Shown one piece after another: positions 1 through 8,429 of a stretch of 64,000 nucleotides of DNA. The stretch covers positions 12,822-76,821 of the forward strand of contig DASZIG010000038.1 in the NCBI GenBank assembly GCA_035949375.1. The letters run 5' to 3'. Source of the DNA: Gp13-AA77 sp035949375. GTDB taxonomy: Bacteria; Acidobacteriota; Terriglobia; UBA7540. The first letter of the stretch is position 1. Every line of letters begins with the position of its first letter. The position numbers were made by a program, and so were the translations under genes. The notes under the pieces are model-generated. The model saw only the letters and a program-made list of their open reading frames with translations. It was not told where the DNA came from and ran no database searches.

Positions 1-84
1 GTCACGGCTCGGCTCCACCCGGAGCAAGGCAGGCCGCGCGCCCACACCGCCTCGCGGTGTTCGGCGGTAGCCACCGCGATTCAT
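1..84 (-). CDS. 5' end of an unidentified gene, coupled to mcrB-like gene
   Basis: An ATG at complement 84 overlaps the TGA stop of the McrB-like gene as ATGA, and the frame stays open to the window edge (28 codons: MNRGGYRRTPRG...). ATGA coupling behind an McrB-like ATPase suggests the partner gene, which in McrBC systems is the nuclease McrC. The visible N-terminus is arginine- and glycine-rich and carries no diagnostic motif, so identity is inferred from position only. Confidence 0.4.
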   Translation of the reverse strand, partial: MNRGGYRRTPRGGVGARPALLRVEPSRD

Positions 85-1553
85 AGGCTGTCGAGCCATT
101 GCAAATAACTTCGAATGGGTTCGGCGAATCCACCTACATAGCCCTGAGCCAAGTACTCCCGCAGGAGCGGGGCCAGGCTCGTTCTTAAATTGCGTTTCGC
201 GCGGTCGCGATCCTTTTCGAGGAAATAAGAGTGACCAGGAACAAGGTCGAAGGCGTCGTCTGGAGCATGTTCCACGAAGATCGAGATTAGCTTCTCGAAC
301 GCGGACATCGTAAGTTCGCAACCACAGTCCCGTACGGCCGCCGAGCTGGGCCACATCGACCAAAAAGCAAACCTCCGCCTCACGGCCACGTCAACGATGC
401 CGATACTGCGGTCCGCAGTGTTCATCGTTCCCAGAACGTGAAGATTGTCAGGCAAATGTAGAGTCCTGTGAAAGGGCTCGCCGAAATTGTAAGCGAGGGT
501 AATTTCCCGACGCTTCTCGGCCTCGGGCTCAAGCAAGTAGATTGCCTCACCCAGAATCTTGCTAAGGTCGGCGCGGTTGATCTCGTCGATGTGCAATAAA
601 TACGGCTTTGACGAATCCGCAGAGGCGGCCGATGCCGCTTCCATCAAGAACCCCGGAGTCGGTTCGAACCGAAAGCCGAGTGCGCCATCCGCGTGGGCCT
701 GAGAGGGCGCGAGGCCACCGATGAAGCTTTCATAGGTCGCATTCGGATGGAACTGAATCGAGCGGCCAAATCCTGCGTAATCGTTGGCCAGAATCATCCC
801 CGCCATTCTCGTCTTTCCTGTTCCGGGGGTTCCCTGAAGGATCACGTATCGACGCTGCTTGAGCAGGTCGATGATTTCGGCCTGATTCGTATCCGGCATG
901 AGGTGTGCGAACCAGTTCGACTGAATCGATTCTGATTCAGCCTTGTACGCCGCCAGCGGAAATTCGCCACGCTCTTCGAACATCACATCCAGCATGGCCG
1001 CAAGCGCGTCCGCGGTGGCTGAGCGTTCGTCAGTGGGCTTATAAAGCGCGTACATCACTTTGCCGTAGCGTTTGAAAACTCTGTCGTAAGCTGACCAAGC
1101 GCGCTCGACAGCTTCTGGGAGGTCGGTATCGATGCGCGTGGGGTCGTGCTTGGCCCAAGCGACCAAGTCTCCATGTCCGAACGAGTGATTCAACCATGCG
1201 CAGATCGCCCGCATTTTTCGGGCATGTCCGGGCCGACCAAGGATAGCCTCGTCCGGGGCCAACCCGTTGGTGCCGATCCCCATTCCAATTAGGCCCGGCG
1301 AGTCCTCTGCCGGGAAGAGCACGAAGGACATTCCACCGTAAGGGCCCGCGTCGGGATTAGAGGGGTGGATGTACGCTGCGTAGGGCACGCCCGTCTCACT
1401 GCCTTGCATATCGGGGGCGCGCAGCTTCACAGATTCCTCCGCACGCTTTCTATAGCGGCTTCCGAAGAGAGCAGCGAGCGCATCTCTATTGCGCGTCTTC
1501 CAAGACTCCATCGTTTTGGCGTAGATGACGTCCAGCAGCAGCTCAAAGCTCAT
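81..1553 (-). CDS. McrB-like AAA+ ATPase/GTPase of a McrBC-type restriction system
   Basis: A 490-aa protein with a C-terminal AAA+ module of the McrB type. The Walker A GTPGTGKT is at about residues 241-248, the Walker B HIDEINRAD at about 320-328, and the sensor/NTPase signature MNTADRS at about 376-382; that last motif is typical of McrB and its GTP-using relatives. The N-terminal ~200 residues form a separate specificity-type domain (globular, many aromatic residues) that I cannot assign to a named family with certainty. McrB rings drive the McrC nuclease to cut modified or foreign DNA. Its start overlaps the end of the upstream HNH-like gene by 11 bp and its stop overlaps the next ATG, so it is the middle gene of a small operon that leaves the window on the left. 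Confidence 0.85.
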   Translation of the reverse strand: MSFELLLDVIYAKTMESWKTRNRDALAALFGSRYRKRAEESVKLRAPDMQGSETGVPYAAYIHPSNPDAGPYGGMSFVLFPAEDSPGLIGMGIGTNGLAPDEAILGRPGHARKMRAICAWLNHSFGHGDLVAWAKHDPTRIDTDLPEAVERAWSAYDRVFKRYGKVMYALYKPTDERSATADALAAMLDVMFEERGEFPLAAYKAESESIQSNWFAHLMPDTNQAEIIDLLKQRRYVILQGTPGTGKTRMAGMILANDYAGFGRSIQFHPNATYESFIGGLAPSQAHADGALGFRFEPTPGFLMEAASAASADSSKPYLLHIDEINRADLSKILGEAIYLLEPEAEKRREITLAYNFGEPFHRTLHLPDNLHVLGTMNTADRSIGIVDVAVRRRFAFWSMWPSSAAVRDCGCELTMSAFEKLISIFVEHAPDDAFDLVPGHSYFLEKDRDRAKRNLRTSLAPLLREYLAQGYVGGFAEPIRSYLQWLDSL

Positions 1554-2073
1554 GGTGATTCTCTCGCTCTGTTACGGACCTTCGGCAGCCTTTGATTCTT
1601 GGCCTTGCGCCAGCGATCGCTGCCAGATAAAGACCCGCCGTCCGTTCGGCATCGCACGCTTCGCAAATTGCCCAGAAGTCTTTCGAATCGTCAGAGGCAT
1701 ACCGCTCTAACGGTTTCTTAGGGGCCACCACCAGGGTAATGCCGTGGATTTCAACGGACTTGCAGCAGAGCTGGCAGCGGCTGCGAGCCCGGTGAAGAAC
1801 TTGAAACCGTAACCCAAGGCTGATGTGGCCTGCTTCCCAGTTAAGCCGAGGGTTGTCGCCATGGGCGGCCTGCTGCGAGGTGACCTTCTCAATCACGAAC
1901 CAGTCATCGAGTTCAGCGATTCGGCGATCGAGATGCCTCAAATCTTCGCTGCTCACGCCTTTGTTCTCGAGCTCCCGTCTGATCTGGCCACTCGAAATAC
2001 CGTGTCGGAACTGCTTCATCACCTCGATGATGCGAAGGTGAATGCTCGCGGGTTGGCTGTTTTTTCTCCCCAT
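1543..2073 (-). CDS. HNH-like zinc-finger protein, catalytic residues apparently lost
   Basis: A 176-aa protein. The N-terminal ~70 residues look like a winged-helix region (IRRELENKGVSSEDLRHLDRRI). The C-terminal half has the paired zinc knuckles of an HNH fold, CQLC at about residues 96-99 and CEAC at about 136-139. Between them, where HNH nucleases carry the catalytic D-H pair after a beta strand, this protein reads LVVAPKKPL, so the usual metal-binding histidines are absent. It is more likely a DNA-binding or recognition subunit than an active nuclease. It overlaps the McrB-like gene downstream by 11 bp, implying one operon and a role in the same restriction system. Fold assignment is by eye. 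Confidence 0.6.
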   Translation of the reverse strand: MGRKNSQPASIHLRIIEVMKQFRHGISSGQIRRELENKGVSSEDLRHLDRRIAELDDWFVIEKVTSQQAAHGDNPRLNWEAGHISLGLRFQVLHRARSRCQLCCKSVEIHGITLVVAPKKPLERYASDDSKDFWAICEACDAERTAGLYLAAIAGARPRIKGCRRSVTERENHHEL

Positions 2074-2283
2074 GCCTCGACTTTCACTCAGGGTGGCCCG
2101 CTGCCGGCGACGCCCTAGTCCGGTTGAGGAATATCACTATTGGGTGCGCAAGGCAAGTGGAGATGCCGCGCGCCCTGCCAACGCGAGCCCGGTGAGCAAA
2201 CCTGCTGGAGCCGCAGGCGTTGCGGACCGCCGCCACCAAGGTGTATCTTGCTTCATCCGGTCCTGATCCCTTGGAGGATCCTG

Positions 2284-4668
2284 ATGAGCCAAGTCTTAGA
2301 CCAAAACCCGGCGCGCCGGCCGCGCCGGTCGAGCGAATCCGCAGACAGCGGCACTCGTGGGATCGTTCGATTGCTTGGGGTGCTCGCTCTGGCGCTTGGC
2401 CTTCTGCTGAGCTGGCCTCATGCCCTTCCTCACGCCCTGGATCGCGCGAAGCTCAACGACACGCTGCGGCGCATCTTCGCCACAGAAGAATTTGCGGGAA
2501 AGCGATTCGGCCCGGCTCGATGGCTCACCGGCGGCGAGGCTTACGTCACCGTCGAGCCCTCAGCCTCCGAGAAGGAGGCTTCAGACCTGGTTCGCTACGA
2601 GGCGGCCACGGGCAAGCGCGACGTGCTGGTTTCCGCCTCGCAACTGATTCCGGCGGGAGCCACGGCTCCCCTCAAGATCGAGGACTACGCCTGGTCCGAC
2701 GACATGAGCCGCCTCGTCATCTTCACCAATTCCACGCGGGTGTGGCGCCAGGCGACGCAGGGCGACTTCTGGGTGCTGGACCGCTCGAGCGGCACGCTCA
2801 AGAAGTTGGGCGGTACGGCGCCGGCCTCTTCGCTTCAGTTTGCCAAGCTCTCGCCGGATGGCTCGCGCGCCGCTTACGTGCACGACCACAACGTCTACTC
2901 CGAGGATCTGAAGACGGGAAAAATCCGCCTGCTTACCCAGGATGGGTCCGACACCGTCATCAACGGCACCTCCGACTGGGTGTACGAGGAAGAATTCGAC
3001 ATTCGCGACGCCTTCCGCTGGAGCCCGGATGGGCGCCGCATCGCCTACTGGCAATTTGACGACAAAGGGGTGAAGGACTACGCGCTCCTCTATGACAGCG
3101 GCGGCCCGCACCACGTGGTTACCGGCATTCCTTATCCGCAATACGGCGTCTATCCCACCATCCAGCACTACGGTTACCCCGAGGCAGGCACCACCAACCC
3201 GGCGGTGCGCGTGGGCGTGGTCAGCGCCGACGGAGGAGCAACCCAATGGATGAGCGTGCCCGGCGATCCGAGTGACAACTACATCGCGCGCATGGAGTGG
3301 GCGGGAAACTCCGACGAGATCGTCATGGAGCATCTGAACCGGCTGCAGAATACCAATGACGTGCTGCTCGCGAACGCGGCCACCGGGGCCGTGCGCCAGC
3401 TTTATCACGACAAGGACGCCGCCTGGCTGGACGTGGTCGAAGACTTGCGCTGGGTCCACGGCGGCAAAGACCTGCTATGGGAGAGCGAGCGGGACAACTG
3501 GCGGCACGTTTACCTGATTGCGCGGGAGAGCGGCGAGGCGCGCCTCGTGACCCATGGCGATTTTGACGCGATCAGCGTGGCCGGCGTGGATGAGGGCGAA
3601 CGGTGGATTTACTACGTGGCTTCGCCCGCGAGCGCGACCGAACGCTATCTCTACCGGACGCGCCTGGACGGCACGGGCAGCGCCGAGCGTGTGTCGCCCG
3701 CCGGCGAGCCCGGCGTGCACTTCTACCAGATGGCGCCCGGGTGCGCCTGGGCATTCCATACCGGCATGACGTTCGACCAGCCGCCGGCCACGGATCTGGT
3801 CCGCTTGCCGGATCACGCGTCGGTGCGCGTCCTCGAAGCAAACTCCGAGCTGCGCGCCAAAGTGCGGCCCTTCATCCCGTCTCCTACCGAGTTTTTTCAA
3901 CTGGACATCGGCGGGGGCGTCAGCGTTGACGCATGGATGATCAAGCCGGCGGGCTTCGATCCGGCGAAGAAATATCCCCTGCTGATCCACATCTACGGCG
4001 AGCCGGCGGGACAAACCACGCTTCGCGCCTGGTCCGGAGACAGCGCACTGTTTCATCGGGTGCTTGCCAACGACGGTTACCTGGTGGCCAGCTTCGATAA
4101 TCGCGGCACGCCGGCGCCCAAAGGACGCGCCTGGCGCAAGGCGGTGTATGGGTCCGTGGGCGTGCTTTCTTCCCAGGATCAAGCCGCCGCCCTGCGGGCG
4201 CTCGAGCGCAGCCGGCCCTACGTGGACCCTTCGCGGGTGGCGGTGTGGGGATGGAGCGGCGGCGGGACCAACACCTTGAATCTCATGTTCCGCTCTCCCG
4301 ATCTTTACAGGGTGGGGATGGCGGTGGCGCCGGTGCCCGATCAGAGGCTCTATGACAGCATCTATCAGGAACGCTACATGGGCCTGCCGCAGCAGAATCC
4401 GGACGGCTATCGCTCGGGCTCGGCCATCAACTTCGCGGAGGGCCTGCGCGGCAGCCTGCTGATCGTCCACGGCTCGGGCGATGACAACGTGCATTTTCAG
4501 GGCACGGAACTGCTGGTCAACCGGCTGATCGAGCTCGGCAAGCAGTTCGACTTCATGGTGTATCCCGGCCGCACGCACTCGATCTCGGAAGGACCGGGGA
4601 CCACGCTGCACATCTTCACGCTGCTGGCCCGGTACCTCGAGGATCATCTTCCGGCGGGCCCTCGCTAA
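2284..4668 (+). CDS. Dipeptidyl peptidase IV family serine peptidase (S9B)
   Basis: A 794-aa prolyl-dipeptidyl peptidase, expected to cleave N-terminal X-Pro dipeptides in the periplasm or outside the cell. The N-terminus has a hydrophobic stretch (LGVLALALGLLLSW, about residues 28-41) consistent with a signal peptide or anchor. The middle is a beta-propeller (DPPIV N-terminal domain, with SPDG and WSPDGRRIAYWQFD repeats), followed by an alpha/beta hydrolase. The nucleophile is Ser658 in GWSGGG, the Asp is in GSGDDNVHF and the His is in GRTHSI. I chose the ATG at 2284 because GGAGG lies about 8 nt upstream. The open frame extends 48 codons further up, but that extension is arginine- and proline-rich and lacks an initiation site. 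Monocistronic. Confidence 0.9.
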   Translation: MSQVLDQNPARRPRRSSESADSGTRGIVRLLGVLALALGLLLSWPHALPHALDRAKLNDTLRRIFATEEFAGKRFGPARWLTGGEAYVTVEPSASEKEASDLVRYEAATGKRDVLVSASQLIPAGATAPLKIEDYAWSDDMSRLVIFTNSTRVWRQATQGDFWVLDRSSGTLKKLGGTAPASSLQFAKLSPDGSRAAYVHDHNVYSEDLKTGKIRLLTQDGSDTVINGTSDWVYEEEFDIRDAFRWSPDGRRIAYWQFDDKGVKDYALLYDSGGPHHVVTGIPYPQYGVYPTIQHYGYPEAGTTNPAVRVGVVSADGGATQWMSVPGDPSDNYIARMEWAGNSDEIVMEHLNRLQNTNDVLLANAATGAVRQLYHDKDAAWLDVVEDLRWVHGGKDLLWESERDNWRHVYLIARESGEARLVTHGDFDAISVAGVDEGERWIYYVASPASATERYLYRTRLDGTGSAERVSPAGEPGVHFYQMAPGCAWAFHTGMTFDQPPATDLVRLPDHASVRVLEANSELRAKVRPFIPSPTEFFQLDIGGGVSVDAWMIKPAGFDPAKKYPLLIHIYGEPAGQTTLRAWSGDSALFHRVLANDGYLVASFDNRGTPAPKGRAWRKAVYGSVGVLSSQDQAAALRALERSRPYVDPSRVAVWGWSGGGTNTLNLMFRSPDLYRVGMAVAPVPDQRLYDSIYQERYMGLPQQNPDGYRSGSAINFAEGLRGSLLIVHGSGDDNVHFQGTELLVNRLIELGKQFDFMVYPGRTHSISEGPGTTLHIFTLLARYLEDHLPAGPR

Positions 4669-4734
4669 GCGCGCGGTGCGTTGGGGTCGTGCCCTTCAAT
4701 CCCACGAATTTCGGTGCTTTGCGTCTAAACGGTC

Positions 4735-6153
4735 ATGCGAATACGAATCCGAATGCTCATCGTCGCTTCACTCTACTCCGTTCTGCTGGCGGCAACCTCG
4801 CCGCAGTTGCCCAACACGCCTCCGGCTCGCCAATTCTCAGCCTGGCTGACCGCCTTTAACAGCGGCGACCGCGCGGCCATCCAGCAGTTTCTCGACAAGG
4901 ACTATCCTTCTCACCCCGGCCCCCTCGACGGGATGCTCGACTTCCGCGCCCGAACGGGCGGCTTCGACCTGCAGAAGGTCGAGGAATCCACGCCCACGCG
5001 CCTCACGGGCCTGGTTAAGGAACGCGGCTCCGACCAGTTCGCGCGCTTCGAGATCGAGGTGGAGCCTGCCGAGCCGCACCACGTCACCAAGCTCGATCTG
5101 CAGGCCATTCCGACTCCGCCCGAATTTGCGCAGCCACGCATGAGTGAAGGCGATGCCCTGGCGGCCCTGCGCGCGAAGCTTGACGCGGACTCGGCTGCGG
5201 GCAGGTTCGCGGGCGCGGTCCTGGTGGCGAAAGACGGCAAACCGGTGTTCACGGGGGCCTACGGACTCGCGGACCGCGCCCGCAACGTCCCAAACAAGCT
5301 TGAGACGCAATTCCGCATCGGCTCCATGAACAAGATGTTCACCGCAGTGGCGGTTTTGCAGCTTGTCCAGGCAGGCAAAATTCAGCTCAACGATCCGCTG
5401 GGCAAGTACCTCCCCGACTATCCCAACAAGGATCTCGCTTCCAAGGTGACCATCCATCAGTTGTTGACGCACACCGGCGGCACCGGGGACTTCTTCGGCC
5501 CGGAGTTTGACGCGCATCGGTTGGAGCTGCGGACGCTCCAGGACTATGTGAATCTCTACGGGAAGCGTGGCGTGGAGTTCGAACCGGGCAGCAAGTGGGA
5601 ATACAGCAACTATGGCTTCCTGCTGTTGGGCGTGGTGATCGAAAAGGTGAGCGGCGAGAGCTACTATGACTACGTCCGCGACCACGTCTACAAGCCGGCA
5701 GGCATGACTTCCACCGCCTCGCTGCCCGAGGACCAGGCCGTGCCGGACCGCTCCGTCGGCTACATGCGGGGCGACGACGGCAAGTGGCAGCCCAATACCG
5801 ATACCCTGCCTTATCGCGGGACGTCGGCGGGCGGAGGCTACTCGACCGTCGGAGACCTGTTCCGTTTCGCCAATGCTATCGCGAACCACACGCTATTGGA
5901 CGCACACTACACCGAGCTGCTGACGACCGGCAAGGTCGCGACGCCGCGCGGCGACAAGTACGCCTATGGTTTCTCCGATAGCACCGTCGGCGGAGTTCGC
6001 GCCTTTGGGCATGGCGGCGGCGCTCCCGGCATGAACGGCGATCTGGAGATCTATCCGCAGTCTGGCTACGTAGTGGCCGTGCTGGCGAACATGGACCCGC
6101 CCGCCGCTCAGCAGATCGCGGGATTCATCGGCAATCGGCTTCCGGCGAAATAA
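4735..6153 (+). CDS. Serine beta-lactamase-fold hydrolase (class C/PBP-like), secreted
   Basis: A 472-aa protein with a hydrophobic N-terminal signal (MLIVASLYSVLLAATS). About 110 residues of a probable NTF2-like or DUF3471-like accessory region follow, and then a beta-lactamase family domain. The SxxK motif is Ser197-Met-Asn-Lys200, the YxN motif starts at Tyr290 (YSN), and a HGGGAPG box near residue 425 corresponds to the KTG/HxG element. This family includes D-aminopeptidases, esterases and PBP-like enzymes; true beta-lactamase activity cannot be claimed. It lies 66 bp after the peptidase gene in the same direction, so readthrough is possible. Confidence 0.85.
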   Translation: MRIRIRMLIVASLYSVLLAATSPQLPNTPPARQFSAWLTAFNSGDRAAIQQFLDKDYPSHPGPLDGMLDFRARTGGFDLQKVEESTPTRLTGLVKERGSDQFARFEIEVEPAEPHHVTKLDLQAIPTPPEFAQPRMSEGDALAALRAKLDADSAAGRFAGAVLVAKDGKPVFTGAYGLADRARNVPNKLETQFRIGSMNKMFTAVAVLQLVQAGKIQLNDPLGKYLPDYPNKDLASKVTIHQLLTHTGGTGDFFGPEFDAHRLELRTLQDYVNLYGKRGVEFEPGSKWEYSNYGFLLLGVVIEKVSGESYYDYVRDHVYKPAGMTSTASLPEDQAVPDRSVGYMRGDDGKWQPNTDTLPYRGTSAGGGYSTVGDLFRFANAIANHTLLDAHYTELLTTGKVATPRGDKYAYGFSDSTVGGVRAFGHGGGAPGMNGDLEIYPQSGYVVAVLANMDPPAAQQIAGFIGNRLPAK

Positions 6154-6310
6154 GCGACGCTCGAGGCACCCATCAAGGCCGCCGATACGCCGGATTCCTC
6201 GCATAACCAGATGTCACGCCGACTTGTGAGTGAGATCACACGCCTCGGCCCGCCTCGTTGCTAACCTCCAAGGTGCGGGGCCCACGCCCCACACCAGGGA
6301 GGACAGGCTC

Positions 6311-7462
6311 ATGGGAAATCACGCGGCAGCTGTGCTGGACAAGCGAGCGGACCTCGCCGGGCCAGGGATCGGCGACTACGGGGAGTTGGAAAGAATTCTG
6401 CCGGGCAATTATCGCTCGCTTCTCGATCGGAAGGAGACGCAGCGGGCGATTTTTGCGGCCAAGAACTATATCGAGCTGAACCTGTGTCGCGAGCTCGACC
6501 TGATGATGGTGACCGTGCCGCTGATCGTGGACGCCGATACCGGCGTGAACGACATGCTCGATCGCGATGGCTCGCGCACCCCGATCCAGTTTCATATCTC
6601 AAACGACCGCGACCTGCATCCCGTCGATGCTCAGGTTGTGCAGGCGGCTACCAAGTGGAAGCGAATGGCGCTTGCCGAGTTCGGAATGAAGCCGGGCGAA
6701 GGCCTTTGCACCGACATGCGCGCCGTCCGCAAGGACTATTTTCTCGACCACGATCACAGCGCTTACGTGGACCAGTGGGACTGGGAGAGGGCCATCACGC
6801 CGGCCGATCGCAATCTGGGGTTCCTGAAGGATGTGGTCAGCCGCATCTGGAAGGTGCTTGTGGGCTCTGAATGGTATTTGCAGGAGCTGTTCCCGCAGCT
6901 CAAGAACGAAAAGTACCCGAATCTGCCGGAGAAGCTCACCTTCCTGCATGCCGAGGACATCCTGCAGATGTATCCCGACCTGCCGCGCAAGCAGCGCGAG
7001 ACCAAGGTTCTGCAGGAATATCCCGCCATTTTCATCATCGGGATCGGCTGGCCCCTCGAGGACGGCTATCCGCACGAGATGCGCGCCGCGGACTATGACG
7101 ACTGGGTTACCGAGACGCGCTCATCCGACGGCAAAGTCCGGCGCGGCTTGAACGGCGACATCCTGGTGTGGAATCCGGTCACGCGACGCCGTCACGAGCT
7201 GACCTCGATGGGCATCCGCGTCGACGCCGATTCCCTGATGAAACAACTGGGAATGGCACGCCAGCTCGACTTCGTCAAGTTCCCATACCATCAGGCCATT
7301 CTGCATCATCAGATTCCGCTCAGCATCGGAGGCGGAATCGGGCAATCGCGAACACTCATGCTGCTGCTGCGCAAGGCTCATTTGGGCGAGGTCAGCGTGA
7401 CCGTGTGGCCCAAGATCCTCAAAGACATCTGCGCTGCCAAGAATATTCACGTTTTGGAATAG
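6311..7462 (+). CDS. asnA: Aspartate-ammonia ligase (asparagine synthetase A)
   Basis: A 383-aa enzyme of the AsnA family (class II tRNA-synthetase fold), making asparagine from aspartate, ammonia and ATP in the cytosol. Recognisable segments are QFHISNDRDLHPVDAQVV, the region around TDMRAVRKDYFLDHDHSAYVD and the C-terminal SIGGGIGQSRTLMLLL. At 383 residues it is longer than the roughly 330-aa E. coli enzyme, mainly through an N-terminal extension. I chose the ATG at 6311 because a GGGAGGA site precedes it; the frame extends 27 codons upstream without a good ribosome site. A hairpin terminator follows at 7491. Confidence 0.9.
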   Translation: MGNHAAAVLDKRADLAGPGIGDYGELERILPGNYRSLLDRKETQRAIFAAKNYIELNLCRELDLMMVTVPLIVDADTGVNDMLDRDGSRTPIQFHISNDRDLHPVDAQVVQAATKWKRMALAEFGMKPGEGLCTDMRAVRKDYFLDHDHSAYVDQWDWERAITPADRNLGFLKDVVSRIWKVLVGSEWYLQELFPQLKNEKYPNLPEKLTFLHAEDILQMYPDLPRKQRETKVLQEYPAIFIIGIGWPLEDGYPHEMRAADYDDWVTETRSSDGKVRRGLNGDILVWNPVTRRRHELTSMGIRVDADSLMKQLGMARQLDFVKFPYHQAILHHQIPLSIGGGIGQSRTLMLLLRKAHLGEVSVTVWPKILKDICAAKNIHVLE

Positions 7463-7490
7463 CGAGCCGTTTGCAGCACGAGGGGTAGAA

Positions 7491-7530
7491 GGGCGGAAAG
7501 CATCGGCAACAGATGCCCGCCCTTTTTCTT
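7491..7530 (+). terminator. Rho-independent terminator after asnA
   Basis: Arms GGGCGG (7491-7496) and CCGCCC (7517-7522) enclose a second stem, GCATC/GATGC, and are followed by TTTTTCTTT. It sits 28 bp after the asnA stop and between convergent genes. Confidence 0.75.
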
Positions 7531-7627
7531 TCTCCCGACGCCAACCGGGCTCGGACGGCTCGCTCATTCCAAGAACACGCCGCCTGCCTCGGAAGCTCTC
7601 CGACGCGGCCAACCGGGGCCCCCGCGC

Positions 7628-8116
7628 TTACGGGCCGACCTCGATTCCTTTTGCGAAATTGCCGTTCCGCTCCGGAATGAAGTGCACGGTCGCCTGTTTG
7701 TCCTGCACACCTGCGAGATCGCGTAGGGTCGCGGGCCGCCCGTCCAGGCGGATCAAGGTATTGCCGGTTACCCGGAAACGATAATCGGTCTCACCCGGCC
7801 CCGGCCCCATGGACACGCTGGTATCCGCGCTGCTGGTCGTGCCGTCTGGGTTCTGGGTAACGACGGTAGTCCCCGTGACATTCGTCGACGCCGGCTGTCC
7901 CGGACCCTGCTTGGTGACAATCAACAGCCCTTCTTCAGGGCTCACCAAAGAGATCGTTCCGGAGATCGACTCCGGCCTGCCAAAGCCGCTTCTCCGGTCC
8001 AGCCCGGGTGTCGTTTGCGCATCCGTCTGCGGCCTTGGGGACGCGGAGACCAAACCGCACGCCAACAAGGTGATACCGATCAGCAGCAGACTTGGTGTTC
8101 CTTTTTTCAAGGTCAT
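7628..8116 (-). CDS. Putative exported protein or lipoprotein of unknown function
   Basis: A 162-aa protein. Positively charged residues and a hydrophobic segment (LLLIGITLLACGLVSA) form an N-terminal export signal; LLAC could be a weak lipobox with Cys20. The rest is rich in Thr, Gly, Pro and Val, with strand-like blocks (ISGTISLVSPEEGLLIVTK; KQATVHFIPERNG) resembling small OB-like or DUF5666-like exported domains. That family link is a guess. The start is supported by GGGAGG 8 nt before the ATG. Convergent with asnA, divergent from the helicase. Confidence 0.65.
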   Translation of the reverse strand: MTLKKGTPSLLLIGITLLACGLVSASPRPQTDAQTTPGLDRRSGFGRPESISGTISLVSPEEGLLIVTKQGPGQPASTNVTGTTVVTQNPDGTTSSADTSVSMGPGPGETDYRFRVTGNTLIRLDGRPATLRDLAGVQDKQATVHFIPERNGNFAKGIEVGP

Positions 8117-8429
8117 ATTCAGAACCTCCCGAGAGATTCCCCAAGGTCAGGGAGCACTCCTCGTACCAAACCTCGTACTGCGACCCAGTTTCAAGCCAAG
8201 CCACGTGGAATCTTCTAGTTAGAGGCGTTCTTGGGGACCGAGATCGCGTTCGAACGCGGCGAGTTCGCTGGTAAGTTCTTTACAGGTCGGTTTGCGCTTC
8301 CGAGGCCGGGGCCGTGGCCGTAACGCGCGGTCCCAACATTATTCATAGGCGTCCGAATTCATAAGCGACCGGACGGTGGCCGAGCCCGGCGGGCGCACCT
8401 TGCCACGCTGCCCGACTTGGCGGAATAAT

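Noticed and set aside
2581..4647. Two long antisense frames under the dipeptidyl peptidase gene
   Set aside because: Same reasons: codon-shadow composition opposite a well-supported gene.
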